From Brevibacillus parabrevis (lineage in GTDB: Bacteria > Bacillota > Bacilli > Brevibacillales > Brevibacillaceae), in assembly GCF_003710905.1 (NCBI RefSeq), contig NZ_RHHV01000009.1:1-64000 (forward strand): DNA of 64,000 nucleotides, in the 5' to 3' direction. A program made the translations under genes and the position numbers. Shown piece by piece: positions 18,849 to 28,897 of this stretch. The first letter of the stretch is position 1; each line of letters begins with the position of its first letter. The notes beneath the pieces were generated by a model that made no database searches, had not been told where the DNA came from, and was given only the letters and a program-made list of their open reading frames with translations.

Positions 18849-19622
18849 TCAGTCACTGTCGGACTGGGCCATCCTTTCCATTCGCTCCAGTTGTTCCAGA
18901 AATGCGCGACTTTTCAGCCTCAGATCAAGATGCTCGTCCATGAAGCTGCGAATCACATGCTTGAGCTGGCTGCGCGTCGCCGGCTTCACCTCGATGTCGC
19001 CCAAACGTTCCAAATCAAATACCTGGAACAGCCGCAACAGCTTCCAGGTAGAAGGCGTGACCGCCAATGCATACGGGTCTGATGGCTGGCAAGACGGGCA
19101 CAGCAACCCGCCCTGCGATACACTGATCGCATAAGGCTCCCGCTGTTGTCCGCAGTTCGCACAAGCTGACAGCTGTGGCGAAATCCCGGCTACAATCAGC
19201 ATCTTCACCTCGAAAATCCGGCACAAAATTTCCGGGTCCACCCCTTCGTCCAGATAGCGAAACGTCTGCAGCAATAGCTGGAACAAATACGGATTCGGCT
19301 CCCGTTCATGTGTCAATCGATCCAAAAGCTCTGCTATGTAAGCGGCATAAGCCGTCGCAGTGAGGGCTTGCCGCATGTCCCGGAAGGAATCCACGATGTC
19401 ACCCTGCGACAGATCGGGCATTCCCGCTCCGGGCCCTGCCTTGCACAGAAAATAACCGTGCGAAAACAACTGGGAGACGGCGGCAAGACGGCTCTTGGTC
19501 TTTTTAGCACCGCGCGCCATCACGCCTAGCTTGCCGTTCTCCCTGGTAAACAACGTCACCACTTTGCTGGACTCGCCATAGTCCACGCTGCGAATGACAA
19601 TCCCTTCCCATTTTACAAGCAT
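18849..19622 (-). CDS. recO: DNA repair protein RecO
   Basis: A 257-aa recombination mediator that loads RecA onto SSB-coated gaps with RecR. An N-terminal OB fold is seen ([41 protein letters not shown]), then a helical domain containing a four-cysteine zinc site ([16 protein letters not shown] ... GLLCPSCQ). Length is typical. The start ATG19622 overlaps the end of yqzL by 10 bp. The era-yqzL-recO-glyQS order matches B. subtilis. Confidence 0.96.
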   Translation of the reverse strand: MLVKWEGIVIRSVDYGESSKVVTLFTRENGKLGVMARGAKKTKSRLAAVSQLFSHGYFLCKAGPGAGMPDLSQGDIVDSFRDMRQALTATAYAAYIAELLDRLTHEREPNPYLFQLLLQTFRYLDEGVDPEILCRIFEVKMLIVAGISPQLSACANCGQQREPYAISVSQGGLLCPSCQPSDPYALAVTPSTWKLLRLFQVFDLERLGDIEVKPATRSQLKHVIRSFMDEHLDLRLKSRAFLEQLERMERMAQSDSD

Positions 19623-19768
19623 GCCTGCGAGTCACCCAATTCTTCCTGGGCAAAATCAAGCAGAACGTCTTCTGAAGAGCCTTCCGCCTGATGGTGATCG
19701 CGGTAGAGAAGGTAAGCATGGATGTCACCGGTTGAAGCGAAAACTCTCCAAGAAAAGTCACGAAGCAT
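19613..19768 (-). CDS. yqzL: YqzL family small protein
   Basis: A 51-aa frame between era and recO, the same place and size class as B. subtilis yqzL. The product begins [20 protein letters not shown] and continues LYRDHH before an acidic tail; the opening fits the YqzL pattern (M-x-x-F-x-W-x-V-F-x-x-T-G-x-I) as remembered. ATG19768 follows AGGAAAGG at about 8 nt. Its last ten bases overlap the recO start, so recO is probably translationally coupled to it. The family function is unknown; there is no membrane segment. Confidence 0.88.
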   Translation of the reverse strand: MLRDFSWRVFASTGDIHAYLLYRDHHQAEGSSEDVLLDFAQEELGDSQACL

Positions 19769-19884
19769 GGAGCATCATCCTTTCCTGTATCGGGTCTATC
19801 CACTTCCTTCTTAGAATCACCTGCGCCCGTTATTATATGCCTTGGAAAAATTAACACGAATGAAAACGAAGGACAGCCATCTGC

Positions 19885-21220
<1,336 letters not shown>

Positions 21221-21367
21221 CTACTATTTTTTCTGACGGGGCGCATTATGGTCCATCCTGACGACGGGACGCCAAGAGACCAGACTTTACGGCCTCCCAG
21301 TAAGGCCCGTCCGGTCGTTCTCATGGCACAAACTTTGCGTTTCCCCAGTCAAATCGCTGCTTCCGGG

Positions 21368-21739
21368 CTACCCCGCTATTTTTTGCAGCAGCGGCGGCCC
21401 GAAGACGATAAACCCGATGATGGCAGACAGGATAGCCGCTACGAGCACTGCTCCGGCGCAAGCATCCTTGGCTATTTTCGCCTTTTCATGCCACTCGGGA
21501 GAAGCGAGGTCAACGGTCGCTTCTACGGCCGTATTCACCAGCTCCAGCGAAAAAACAAGGCCGATAGAAAAAAAGACCAGCAAAACATCGCTGCGGGGAA
21601 TTTGCAGCCACCAGGCCGCCGCCAAAACGATTACAGCAGCGGCTACGTGGATTTGCATGTTTCGCTGTGTCTTTACGGTATGCCCAATTCCTTGCATGGC
21701 GTACGAAAAGCTGCTCGCCATTCTTCGGAGTTCTTTCAA
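21368..21739 (-). CDS. dgkA: diacylglycerol kinase/undecaprenol kinase family protein
   Basis: A 123-aa three-helix membrane kinase of the DgkA family. The signature is seen in SIGLVFSLELVNTAVEATVD (Glu and Asn of the active site) followed by HEKAKIAKDACAGAVLVAAI. The Firmicute members act mainly on undecaprenol, feeding undecaprenyl phosphate for wall synthesis. The start is TTG21739 with AGGAG at 7 nt. It is 9 bp after ybeY. The 165 bp between it and cdd carry a short GGCCT/AGGCC hairpin without a T-run and no gene. Confidence 0.93.
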   Translation of the reverse strand: MKELRRMASSFSYAMQGIGHTVKTQRNMQIHVAAAVIVLAAAWWLQIPRSDVLLVFFSIGLVFSLELVNTAVEATVDLASPEWHEKAKIAKDACAGAVLVAAILSAIIGFIVFGPPLLQKIAG

Positions 21740-21748
21740 CGTAATCTC

Positions 21749-22228
21749 CTACCTCGTCAAGCCGATCTGCTCCAAAACCTGTTCCTGACGGGAGAACATT
21801 TCTTTCTCCTCTTCCGGCGTACCATGGTCGTAGCCGAGCAGATGGAGAAAGCCATGCACAGCGAGGAAGCCCAGCTCTCTTTCGAAAGAGTGACCGTAGT
21901 CTTCGGCCTGCTCCTTGACTTTTTGCACAGAGATAATGATATCCCCCAGCATGTTCGGAACTTCGTCCGCTTCGCCCTCGTCGAAAAAGATTTCCATCTC
22001 GCCTTCGCCCGGCTCGTTCATGGCGAAGGACAACACGTCGGTTGGGCGATCCACGCCGCGGTAATCGCGGTTCAGCTCATGGATTCGCTCATTGGTGACC
22101 AGAGTCACTACGACTTCTCCCTGTACGTCCTCCAGCTTTGCGCAAGCTTCGAGGCATTCGGTCATCAGTTTTTGCAAGCTTTCATCAAGCGGTTCGATTT
22201 CTTCGTGGAGGATTTCTACAGATAGCAC
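21749..22228 (-). CDS. ybeY: rRNA maturation RNase YbeY
   Basis: A 159-aa zinc-dependent endoribonuclease acting in 16S rRNA 3' processing and ribosome quality control. The diagnostic triple-His motif [17 protein letters not shown] is near the C-terminus, and [20 protein letters not shown] is the conserved central region. The start is GTG22228, with AAGGAGAT about 10 nt upstream. It follows phoH after only 32 bp. Confidence 0.97.
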   Translation of the reverse strand: MLSVEILHEEIEPLDESLQKLMTECLEACAKLEDVQGEVVVTLVTNERIHELNRDYRGVDRPTDVLSFAMNEPGEGEMEIFFDEGEADEVPNMLGDIIISVQKVKEQAEDYGHSFERELGFLAVHGFLHLLGYDHGTPEEEKEMFSRQEQVLEQIGLTR

Positions 22229-22260
22229 AGATGAACGATCTCCTTTTTACACACCATTTA

Positions 22261-23232
22261 TCAATAGCCGTGGTCGACTTCTTCTTTTGCATAGGCAGCG
22301 ATAATTTTTTGCACCAGACTGTGGCGTACGACATCGCCTTCCTGGAAATGGATGAAAGCTACATCCGGTATCGCGCCTAAAATGCGCTGCGCTTCACGCA
22401 AGCCGGATTTTTTCCCTTTCGGCAAGTCCACCTGTGTTACGTCTCCGGTAATCACCATTTTGGAGCCGAAACCAAGCCTGGTCAAAAACATTTTCATTTG
22501 CTCGGGAGTGGTGTTTTGCGCCTCATCCAGAATGACAAACGAGTCCTCCAATGTACGCCCACGCATGTATGCCAAAGGAGCCACTTCAATCAGTCCGCGC
22601 TCCATCATCTTGGCTACCTGCTCGTTTCCAAGCATGTCATACAAAGCATCGTAAAGCGGACGCAGATACGGGTCTACTTTTTCTTGCAGATCGCCAGGCA
22701 AAAAGCCCAAGCTTTCTCCCGCCTCTACAGCCGGTCTGGTAAGAACGATCCGTTTGACACGTCCATTTTTCAACGCGTTTACTGCTGTGACCACTGCCAA
22801 ATACGTTTTTCCCGTTCCGGCAGGCCCTATTCCGAAGACGATGTCGCGCTTCTTGATCGCCGACAAATAGTGCCGCTGTCCGAGAGTTTTGGCCCTGATT
22901 ACTTTTCCGCGCTGGGTGCGCGCCACTTCCTCATCATAAACATCCAGCAGTTGGGCTGCTTCTCCCCGGCCTACGAGCATCATCGCGTACGAGATGTCTC
23001 GTTCGGACAAAGCGATTCCTCTGCGGATCAGCTGCAGCAAAACGCCGATCAGCTCGGTCAGCTTATCCACTTCCGGCTTGTCGCCGCTAATGACCAGTTC
23101 GCCTTCGCGGGTCATGATTTGGGCAGGACTTTTTTCCTCGATCAGCTTTAGGTACGCGTCGTGCGGTCCAAACAAAAGCAGAGCCTCAGATGCGTCTGAA
23201 AACGGGATTCTTACCTCATCTTGTACGTGCAA
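22261..23232 (-). CDS. phoH: PhoH family protein (YbeZ-like ATPase)
   Basis: A 323-aa P-loop ATPase of the PhoH family, proposed to act as an RNA helicase with YbeY. Walker A is GIGPAGTGKTYLAV and Walker B is DSFVILDEAQNTTPEQMK; the N-terminal KH-like region precedes them. The start is ambiguous: the frame is open to TTG23253, but TTG23232 has AAGGAGAT at a proper distance and gives the usual family start. It is between yqfD and ybeY, without the HD-phosphohydrolase gene found there in B. subtilis. Confidence 0.93.
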   Translation of the reverse strand: MHVQDEVRIPFSDASEALLLFGPHDAYLKLIEEKSPAQIMTREGELVISGDKPEVDKLTELIGVLLQLIRRGIALSERDISYAMMLVGRGEAAQLLDVYDEEVARTQRGKVIRAKTLGQRHYLSAIKKRDIVFGIGPAGTGKTYLAVVTAVNALKNGRVKRIVLTRPAVEAGESLGFLPGDLQEKVDPYLRPLYDALYDMLGNEQVAKMMERGLIEVAPLAYMRGRTLEDSFVILDEAQNTTPEQMKMFLTRLGFGSKMVITGDVTQVDLPKGKKSGLREAQRILGAIPDVAFIHFQEGDVVRHSLVQKIIAAYAKEEVDHGY

Positions 23233-23272
23233 CAGGCTTCCATCTCCTTGCAACGGTTATCAGCAATTGACG

Positions 23273-24481
23273 TCACGGATTGCCATTGTTCACGGGTGAC
23301 TGGGGTACGATTGGCTGTTCAACGGCAATTTCTTCAATGACGGAAAAATGAATGCTTACGTAAACTTTACCATTCTCTGCGGTGACGTGCAAAACTTTTT
23401 CGTCCTGAATGAACGCATCTTTACCAGCTTTTTGCAAAATGTCTGCTCTGGCGAATTTTTTCGCTACTTCCGTGGCCTCTTCTGTGCTCAATTGCTTCGT
23501 AACCGGCTCGATTTGCGCATATTCGACCGTTTTCCAGCCTACTGGCGACGTGTATCCCGCATAGGAAGGAACGTAGCGTTTTTCCGACGTCTGGGCTTCG
23601 GAAAACAGCTCTTTGTTAAACGGCCACACTTGAATCGCATACGATCCCACCAGCAAATACTGCTGCTCCTGCTTCTCTCCGGTCAGCCGATAGATCGTTT
23701 GCTTCAAAGGGACAGAGGTGTTGCTTACATACCAGACTTCTCCCTGCACCTTGCCTCGCGCCGATACGGCTTGCTGGCGCGTGTCATTGCCAATGATTCC
23801 GGAGATGAGCACCTGGCCTTTTTCGACAAGCTGATTGTTCGTCACCTGGCTTTTGCCCACTTCCGGGAGAATTTTATGGATGACAGCACGCTTTTTGGCG
23901 ACGAGATGGCGCGGCCCCGTCGCCAAAGGCTTGACGGGCGCTTCCTTTTCCACCACTTGCAGCCTGACCTTCGTTCCCTGAATGTCGATTCCGACCCAGG
24001 CGGCTTCCGGCAACAAGCTCAACAGCTCTTTTTGCAGCAGCAGCGGTTCCTTTAGTTTGACCTTCCATGCCCCTTGTTTAATCCCGATCTCGTCCGCAGC
24101 GCGAATGACGCGTGCAGGGTCGATGTGCTTCGTTCCCGTTACTTCCACGCTCCATACAAACGAGGAAAGCATGTACAATCCAATAAAAAACAAAACAGCG
24201 CCAATAGCCAGTCCAGCGCGCCTGCGTACGCGGAGCAGCCAGAAAGGCAATCCGTCCCTGTTTTCCACGTGGCTGCGACAGCCTGTCTCCTTCAACAGCG
24301 GCCTGAGGCGAAAATAGTCGCGAATCAGAATATCGCAGCGGCTCACCTCCGCACCGACCCTGCGAATATTCCAGATTCGAATGCCATCCCGCACGGCCAT
24401 ATTCAGCAAACGCTCAAACCGCTTACCCCGTACGGTGATGGTGATGTGTCCATCTACCCATTCCTTGAGTCCGTTTCGCAT
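23273..24481 (-). CDS. yqfD: sporulation protein YqfD
   Basis: A 402-aa membrane-anchored protein. The N-terminal 85 residues are soluble (ITIRGKRFERLLNMAVRDGI-like opening), one transmembrane helix lies at about 90-112 (LAIGAVLFFIGLYMLSSFVW), and a large extracytoplasmic domain follows with ITGTKHIDPARVIRAADEIG-type beta repeats and HKILPEVGKSQVTNNQLVEKGQ. It matches the sigma-E regulon protein YqfD of Bacilli, of unknown mechanism. It is 24 bp downstream of yqfC. Expression in the mother cell is expected; no clear sigma-E promoter was found. Confidence 0.9.
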   Translation of the reverse strand: MRNGLKEWVDGHITITVRGKRFERLLNMAVRDGIRIWNIRRVGAEVSRCDILIRDYFRLRPLLKETGCRSHVENRDGLPFWLLRVRRRAGLAIGAVLFFIGLYMLSSFVWSVEVTGTKHIDPARVIRAADEIGIKQGAWKVKLKEPLLLQKELLSLLPEAAWVGIDIQGTKVRLQVVEKEAPVKPLATGPRHLVAKKRAVIHKILPEVGKSQVTNNQLVEKGQVLISGIIGNDTRQQAVSARGKVQGEVWYVSNTSVPLKQTIYRLTGEKQEQQYLLVGSYAIQVWPFNKELFSEAQTSEKRYVPSYAGYTSPVGWKTVEYAQIEPVTKQLSTEEATEVAKKFARADILQKAGKDAFIQDEKVLHVTAENGKVYVSIHFSVIEEIAVEQPIVPQSPVNNGNP

Positions 24482-24505
24482 ATGTGCCGTCCACCTTTCC
24501 TTGTG

Positions 24506-24802
24506 CTAGGAGCCTTGTGGCCCTGTCTCCAAAAATTTGACTCCGCCAATCCTTCCTTCGAGAAGCACCTCTTCCGGCAAAATCGCCCGGATGACAAGCT
24601 GTTCGCCTGAGACAATCATCTGGCCGTTTGTAAGCAGCAGACGCAGCTCGTGTTCGCTGAAATGCAGAACACCGCGATGATTCTCTATGTACATTTGCAA
24701 ATGACCGATCATCGTAATGCGCGGGACTTCCAGGACCACATCTTGCGGCAGATCCAACACACCTCCGGCCAATTGGCGCAGACGGCGGCTCCAACGCTTC
24801 AT
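24506..24802 (-). CDS. yqfC: sporulation protein YqfC
   Basis: A 98-aa protein of the YqfC/YabP family. Conserved features: LDLPQDVVLEVPRITMIG, HRGVLHFSEHELRL and GQMIVSGEQLVIRAILPEEV, then LEGRIGGVKF. The family is mother-cell expressed (sigma-E regulon in B. subtilis) and linked to forespore or coat functions through YabP. ATG24802 is preceded by GAAGGGGGGC. It is the first gene of yqfC-yqfD. Confidence 0.92.
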   Translation of the reverse strand: MKRWSRRLRQLAGGVLDLPQDVVLEVPRITMIGHLQMYIENHRGVLHFSEHELRLLLTNGQMIVSGEQLVIRAILPEEVLLEGRIGGVKFLETGPQGS

Positions 24803-25062
24803 GGATAAGCCCCCCTTCTACAGGCGCACGCGCCTCGTTTTCTGAAAATGGGTCGTGCCACTTTCGGTACAATATCATTCTTACCTATGCGTATGCGAGC
24901 GAACGGTGCGGCATTCATACGAAAACCAGTGCACGGCATTTTGCAAAATGGACGAGTTGATCTGCGGGGAGGTTAGCATAAGGCAAACCCTCCATCTGGT
25001 TTTTCCCAGCACAAGGGTTGGTTACGACTATGGCTGCAAGCTGCTCGTTTTTTACAATCCAA
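24803..25062. other. intergenic region with no gene recognised
   Basis: Between yqfC and the terminator of the floA operon. It should contain the yqfC promoter; GCATACGCATAGG and AATGATATTG (minus, about 24870-24895) loosely resemble sigma-E elements, but the spacing does not fit, so none is called. Short frames here lack ribosome-binding sites. Confidence 0.5.
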
Positions 25063-25097
25063 CAAAAAAACAGGCAAACATTTGTTTACCTGTTTTT
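25063..25097 (-). terminator. terminator of the nfeD-floA operon
   Basis: Near-perfect 12-bp stem AACAGGTAAACA / TGTTTGCCTGTT with a minimal loop, flanked by a run of T on the minus strand and also by TTTTT on the plus strand, so it could work in both directions. It lies directly after the 169-aa gene. Confidence 0.85.
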
Positions 25098-25104
25098 CTG
25101 TACG

Positions 25105-25614
25105 TTATTTGCTTATTTTTCGTGAACGCTGGGCAAAGTAAGAAGCTTTTGAGCGCGGCTCGCCAAAGATGAGCGCCCACTTCATCCCTTCCCGCGGATC
25201 GAGAGGAGCAGCAGACTGCGGCTTGACGCGCTGCGCCGCCGACATTTGTCTGGTCGCGCTCGATGTACGGATCGTAGAACCTGTCGAAGCGCGTACAGGC
25301 TCGGAAAATGCCCACTCCTGCTCCACTCCGACGCCTTCCATCGACTCCGCTCTCGATTCCAGCGGCTCGTATTTGGCCGTGGCCCGTACCGTTTTTCGCT
25401 CTTGCTGCGCATCTGGCGCAGGCTCGGCTGTCCAAGGTGTATCCACAGGTGTCAGGGGCTTGTTTGGCAATCCTTGCGACATCCGCTTTCCTTTGGCTTT
25501 TTCTTTTCCCAGCAGCTTGTAGCCGATGTAACCCAAAATAACGAACCAGAACTTTCCTAGCAGAGGCAGAATCCAGTCAATCAGGTCAAGGAAAAGATCA
25601 AAGAGATCTTCCAT
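25105..25614 (-). CDS. single-pass membrane protein, third gene of the nfeD-floA operon
   Basis: A 169-aa protein with a hydrophobic N-terminal segment (DLIDWILPLLGKFWFVILGY, about 10-35), then a basic stretch (KEKAKGKRMSQ) and a charged, low-complexity cytoplasmic tail rich in Glu, Arg and Ser. It is 11 bp downstream of floA. The position corresponds to yqfB, the third gene of the B. subtilis yqeZ-yqfA-yqfB operon, but I see no basis for asserting homology. Co-regulation by sigma-W suggests a role in membrane-stress defence with FloA (inference). Confidence 0.75.
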   Translation of the reverse strand: MEDLFDLFLDLIDWILPLLGKFWFVILGYIGYKLLGKEKAKGKRMSQGLPNKPLTPVDTPWTAEPAPDAQQERKTVRATAKYEPLESRAESMEGVGVEQEWAFSEPVRASTGSTIRTSSATRQMSAAQRVKPQSAAPLDPREGMKWALIFGEPRSKASYFAQRSRKISK

Positions 25615-25625
25615 GGCAATCGCCC

Positions 25626-26630
25626 TTATTCTTTCTGATCAGGCGAAGCAGGGTCCTGTTTGTCACCTGAGTGCCCGAACGATTCGCGCATTTGTGTATC
25701 GGCTGCGATGTTCTGCAGGTTGTAGTAATCCATGACGCCCATTTTGCCGCTGGTCAACGCTTCTGCCAATGCAAGTGGAACTTGTGCTTCCGCCTCGACT
25801 ACTTTTGCTTTCATTTCTTGTACGCGGGCGATCATTTCTTGTTCCTGGGCAACCGCCATCGCACGACGCTCCTCGGCTTTTGCCTGCGCAATGCGCTTGT
25901 CGGCTTCCGCTTGGTCCGTTTGCAGCTGTGCCCCGATGTTTTTACCAACATCTACGTCCGCGATATCAATGGAGAGAATTTCAAACGCTGTACCAGCGTC
26001 CAGACCTTTGTTCAAAACGGTTTTGGAGATGAGATCAGGGTTTTCCAATACGTCTTTGTGGCTGTTGGAAGAACCGATCGTGGAGACAATCCCTTCACCG
26101 ACACGGGCGATGATCGTTTCTTCACCAGCACCACCGACCAGACGGTCAATATTGGCGCGAACGGTTACTTTCGCTTTCGTGCGCAGCTCGATACCGTCTT
26201 TTGCCATCGCTGCTACGACAGGAGTTTCAATCACTTTCGGGTTAACGCTCATTTGCACGGCTTCCAATACATCGCGCCCTGCCAAGTCAATCGCTGCGGC
26301 GCGTTCAAAGCCGAGCGGAATATCTGCACGTTGCGCTGCTACGAGGGCGTCGACAACGCGGTCAACGTTACCGCCTGCAAGATAGTGGCTTTCCAGTTGG
26401 TTCGTGTCCAGCTGCAAGCCTGCTTTGCGAGCTTTAATCAACGGGTTCACGATGCGGGATGGAACGACCCGGCGCAAACGCATCGCCACAAGTGTAATAA
26501 TCCCGATGTTCACGCCCGACGCGAGGGCGGAAATCCAGAGCATGACTGGTACAAACGAGAAGAAAATCGAAAGGGCCACGATGGCTACAGCCACCATAAA
26601 AATTAGGGGAATCAATCCGCTTTCCAACAT
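25626..26630 (-). CDS. floA: flotillin-like protein FloA
   Basis: A 334-aa membrane scaffold protein (YqfA/FloA). Two N-terminal hydrophobic segments lie at about 5-28 and 30-50. A PHB/SPFH-like core ([40 protein letters not shown]) and an Ala/Glu-rich helical region ([20 protein letters not shown], about 240-300) follow. It organises functional membrane microdomains and affects membrane fluidity and signalling. ATG26630 is 15 bp after the nfeD stop. Length matches B. subtilis FloA (331 aa). Confidence 0.96.
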   Translation of the reverse strand: MLESGLIPLIFMVAVAIVALSIFFSFVPVMLWISALASGVNIGIITLVAMRLRRVVPSRIVNPLIKARKAGLQLDTNQLESHYLAGGNVDRVVDALVAAQRADIPLGFERAAAIDLAGRDVLEAVQMSVNPKVIETPVVAAMAKDGIELRTKAKVTVRANIDRLVGGAGEETIIARVGEGIVSTIGSSNSHKDVLENPDLISKTVLNKGLDAGTAFEILSIDIADVDVGKNIGAQLQTDQAEADKRIAQAKAEERRAMAVAQEQEMIARVQEMKAKVVEAEAQVPLALAEALTSGKMGVMDYYNLQNIAADTQMRESFGHSGDKQDPASPDQKE

Positions 26631-26645
26631 AATGCTGTCACTCCT

Positions 26646-27980
26646 TTATTCTTGTTCAGACACGACGACACGCGTCCCTTCTACTTGCACGACGACAATC
26701 GCCGTTCCGGCTGCGATGAAGCCTCCGGCAGATACCGCATCGACACGCTTGCCTTCCACTTTTACGACACCAGCAGGGCGCAAAGGCGTCAGGGCAATGC
26801 CGGACTTGCCCGTGAGATCACGCTGATCTTTCGGGGCCACATAGCCTTCCTCGTTGTGCTGTGCGTCACCGAGGACGAACTTGCCAAAAAGTCCTTTGAT
26901 GCCGTAACGCTTGACGAGCAGAAACGTTACAACAAGTGTAACTACAGCCGCAATTCCCAGCGAGGCGAGTCCTTGCTGCGTATCGTAGGCAGCCATCACC
27001 AGGCCAGTCACGATACTGATAAAGCCGATAGCTCCGACGATGCCGCCTGGCAGGAAAATTTCTAGAATCATGAGTAAAATTCCGATGACAAACAGACCGA
27101 TGTGCAGCCAGTTTGCAAAGCCTGCGACATAATGCCCGAAGAAATACAAGCCGAACGAAACTAGCGAAATCGTTCCGGCGACGCCAAAGCCTGGTGCAAA
27201 CAGTTCAACGACAATCCCGACCAAACCGATGACCAGAAGCAAGCTCATGACGTACGGGCTGGTTACCCAGCGCGCAACCTTTTCCCCGCCAGTCGGCTCG
27301 ATCACATGCAGAGAGTCGCTGGAAATTCCCAGGCTGGCAAGCAGCTCCTCTTTTCCAGAAACGACGTGATCTGCGTAGCCGAGCGTTTTCGCTTGCTGCG
27401 CATCGAGCGAAAGCACGGTTCCTTTTGGCTTCAGTCCCGGAAACTCCGTATCGATTTCGACCATTGCTCGCGCCACGTCCGGATTGCGTTGGTTCAGACT
27501 GGCGGCAGCGGTCATTTTTTTGCTCCATCCCGAGATGAACTTGATGTCTGCTGCATTGCCCGCCAGATCAATCGGTGTAGCCGCTCCCATGCTGCTTCCT
27601 GGCGTCATAATGATTTCGTTGGCGTTCAAAGCGATGTATGTTCCCGCTGAGAAAGCCTGGTTATCAATATAGGCGATGGTATGCATGGGTGATTGGCGAA
27701 TCAACTGGCCAATCTGATCAGCAGCGTCCACTTCGCCACCTGGCGTATTAATATGCAAAATGACAAGGTCTGCTTTTTCTTCCTGTGCATCTGCGAAAGC
27801 CCTTGCAAGGAAACTCTCCAAGCCACGCTCGATTGTGTTGTCTACCGGAATCCAGACCGCTTTCTGATAAGACTGGGCCTGAATGCCTGGCGTAAACAAA
27901 AACATCGAGAAGCCCGTGATCAGGCAAAGAAGAGACAGTAGCAATCGCATCCGCCGCAACGCTAACCTCGTTGCAGTCAT
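26646..27980 (-). CDS. NfeD family membrane serine protease (YqeZ/NfeD1b-like)
   Basis: A 444-aa protein. It has an N-terminal signal/anchor (about 15-35), an extracytoplasmic ClpP-class domain (LHINTPGGEVDAADQI, IDNQAFSAGTYIALNANEI with the likely nucleophile Ser, MTPGSSMGAATPID), four to five membrane helices (about 235-365) and a C-terminal NfeD OB-fold domain (SGIALTPLRPAGVVKVEGKR). The family cleaves hydrophobic membrane proteins such as stomatins or flotillins, and it is paired here with FloA. ATG27980 follows GGAGG at 8 nt. The sigma-W promoter lies 50-75 bp upstream. Confidence 0.93.
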   Translation of the reverse strand: MTATRLALRRMRLLLSLLCLITGFSMFLFTPGIQAQSYQKAVWIPVDNTIERGLESFLARAFADAQEEKADLVILHINTPGGEVDAADQIGQLIRQSPMHTIAYIDNQAFSAGTYIALNANEIIMTPGSSMGAATPIDLAGNAADIKFISGWSKKMTAAASLNQRNPDVARAMVEIDTEFPGLKPKGTVLSLDAQQAKTLGYADHVVSGKEELLASLGISSDSLHVIEPTGGEKVARWVTSPYVMSLLLVIGLVGIVVELFAPGFGVAGTISLVSFGLYFFGHYVAGFANWLHIGLFVIGILLMILEIFLPGGIVGAIGFISIVTGLVMAAYDTQQGLASLGIAAVVTLVVTFLLVKRYGIKGLFGKFVLGDAQHNEEGYVAPKDQRDLTGKSGIALTPLRPAGVVKVEGKRVDAVSAGGFIAAGTAIVVVQVEGTRVVVSEQE

Positions 27981-28030
27981 GACATTTACCTCCTTCCTCG
28001 TATCAGCTTCAACTTATGCCCAATAAGGTA

Positions 28031-28056
28031 TACGAACAAAGGAGGAGATTGTTTCA
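28031..28056 (-). promoter_or_regulatory. sigma-W-type promoter of nfeD-floA
   Basis: Minus strand: TGAAAC (28056-28051), exactly 16 nt, CGTATA (28034-28029). This is the established sigma-W consensus TGAAAC-N16-CGTA. The orthologous yqeZ-yqfA-yqfB operon of B. subtilis is sigma-W controlled. Confidence 0.9.
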
Positions 28057-28084
28057 GATTTTTGTCAGCTTTTGGGGAAACAAA

Positions 28085-28115
28085 GAAAAAACCCAACCGT
28101 CATCCGGCTGGGCTT
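28085..28115 (-). terminator. terminator after rpsU-yqeY
   Basis: Stem AAGCCCAGCC / GGTTGGGTT with two G-T pairs, a short loop, then TTTTTTC on the minus strand, downstream of the yqeY stop. Confidence 0.85.
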
Positions 28116-28147
28116 TTCCATTCGTATCTATATGAGGTGTTGCTTAT

Positions 28148-28594
28148 CTACGATGGTAGTTCCTCAGATACAATCTTTTGCACGAGGTTTCCGTCTGCTC
28201 TGCCTTTCACTTTCGGCATAAGTGCTCCCATCACTTTGCCCATCTCCTTCTTGGAGGTGGCATTGGTGGCAGCAATAGCTTCCCGAACGATATCGCGAAT
28301 CTCATCTTCGCTGAGCTGAGCGGGTAAGTAAGCGGAGAGCACATCGATCTCTTCGCGCGATTTTAAGGCAAGTTCTTCACGGCCTGCCTTCTCAAATTCG
28401 TGGAGGGATTCACGGCGTTGTTTTAACTCACGAGTCAAGATGGTCAGCACTTCGTCTTCAGACAAAGTTCTGCCTTTGTTAATCTCTTCATTCTTTAAAG
28501 CGGCTTTCACCATGCGAATAACAGAGAGTTTTAGAGCAGCTTTGTCTCTCATTGCTTGCTTCATATCTTGATCGAGTCGCTCCATTACACTCAT
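28148..28594 (-). CDS. yqeY: GatB/YqeY domain-containing protein
   Basis: A 148-aa helical protein of the YqeY family, homologous to the tRNA-binding tail domain of GatB. Conserved pieces: LKLSVIRMVKAALKNEEI, AGREELALKSREEIDVLSAYLPAQL-type central helix and MGKVMGALMPKVKGRADGNL near the end. The exact function is unknown; a tRNA-linked role is inferred. ATG28594 has GGAGGG at about 6 nt and was preferred over the upstream ATG28612, which overlaps the rpsU stop. It is co-transcribed with rpsU. Confidence 0.95.
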   Translation of the reverse strand: MSVMERLDQDMKQAMRDKAALKLSVIRMVKAALKNEEINKGRTLSEDEVLTILTRELKQRRESLHEFEKAGREELALKSREEIDVLSAYLPAQLSEDEIRDIVREAIAATNATSKKEMGKVMGALMPKVKGRADGNLVQKIVSEELPS

Positions 28595-28611
28595 GATGGG
28601 CCCTCCGTCCA

Positions 28612-28785
28612 TTAAAACTTACGCTTACGAGCTGCTTCGGATTTCTTTTTACGCTTAATGCTAGGCTTCTCAAAGTGGCGACGTTTACGCAGTTCCGCCA
28701 TCACCCCGGATTTGGCGCTCTCACGCTTGAAGCGGCGAAGTGCGCTATCCAAAGACTCGTTTTTCTTGACTCGAATTTCTGCCAT
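28612..28785 (-). CDS. rpsU: 30S ribosomal protein S21
   Basis: A 57-aa basic protein. The sequence begins [19 protein letters not shown], continues [20 protein letters not shown] and ends in a Lys/Arg tail (ARKRKF), as expected for bS21. ATG28785 has the strong GGAGGGAGGG ribosome-binding site. S21 helps anti-Shine-Dalgarno pairing on the 30S subunit. It is first in the rpsU-yqeY transcript, with a good promoter 70-100 bp upstream. Confidence 0.98.
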
Positions 28786-28853
28786 TTGTCTTCCCTCCCT
28801 CCGCTAAAACCGTGGGACGCCTGAATCGTCGTACGAACAGACTGTCACACTTC

Positions 28854-28883
28854 ATTATAGGATAGATGACTAATGAAGGTCAA
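28854..28883 (-). promoter_or_regulatory. sigma-A promoter of rpsU-yqeY
   Basis: -35 TTGACC (28883-28878), 18 nt, -10 TATAAT (28859-28854), minus strand, about 70 bp before the rpsU start and just after the HIT-gene stop. Confidence 0.85.
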
Positions 28884-28897
28884 CCTTTAGTTCATTT

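Noticed and set aside
19504..19857. 117-codon minus-strand frame over yqzL and the recO start
   Set aside because: It has no family features and conflicts with yqzL and recO, both of which have ribosome-binding sites and conserved sequence.
24860..24900. sigma-E promoter for yqfC
   Set aside because: GCATACGCATA and GATATTG resemble parts of the consensus, but no pair has the right order and spacing.
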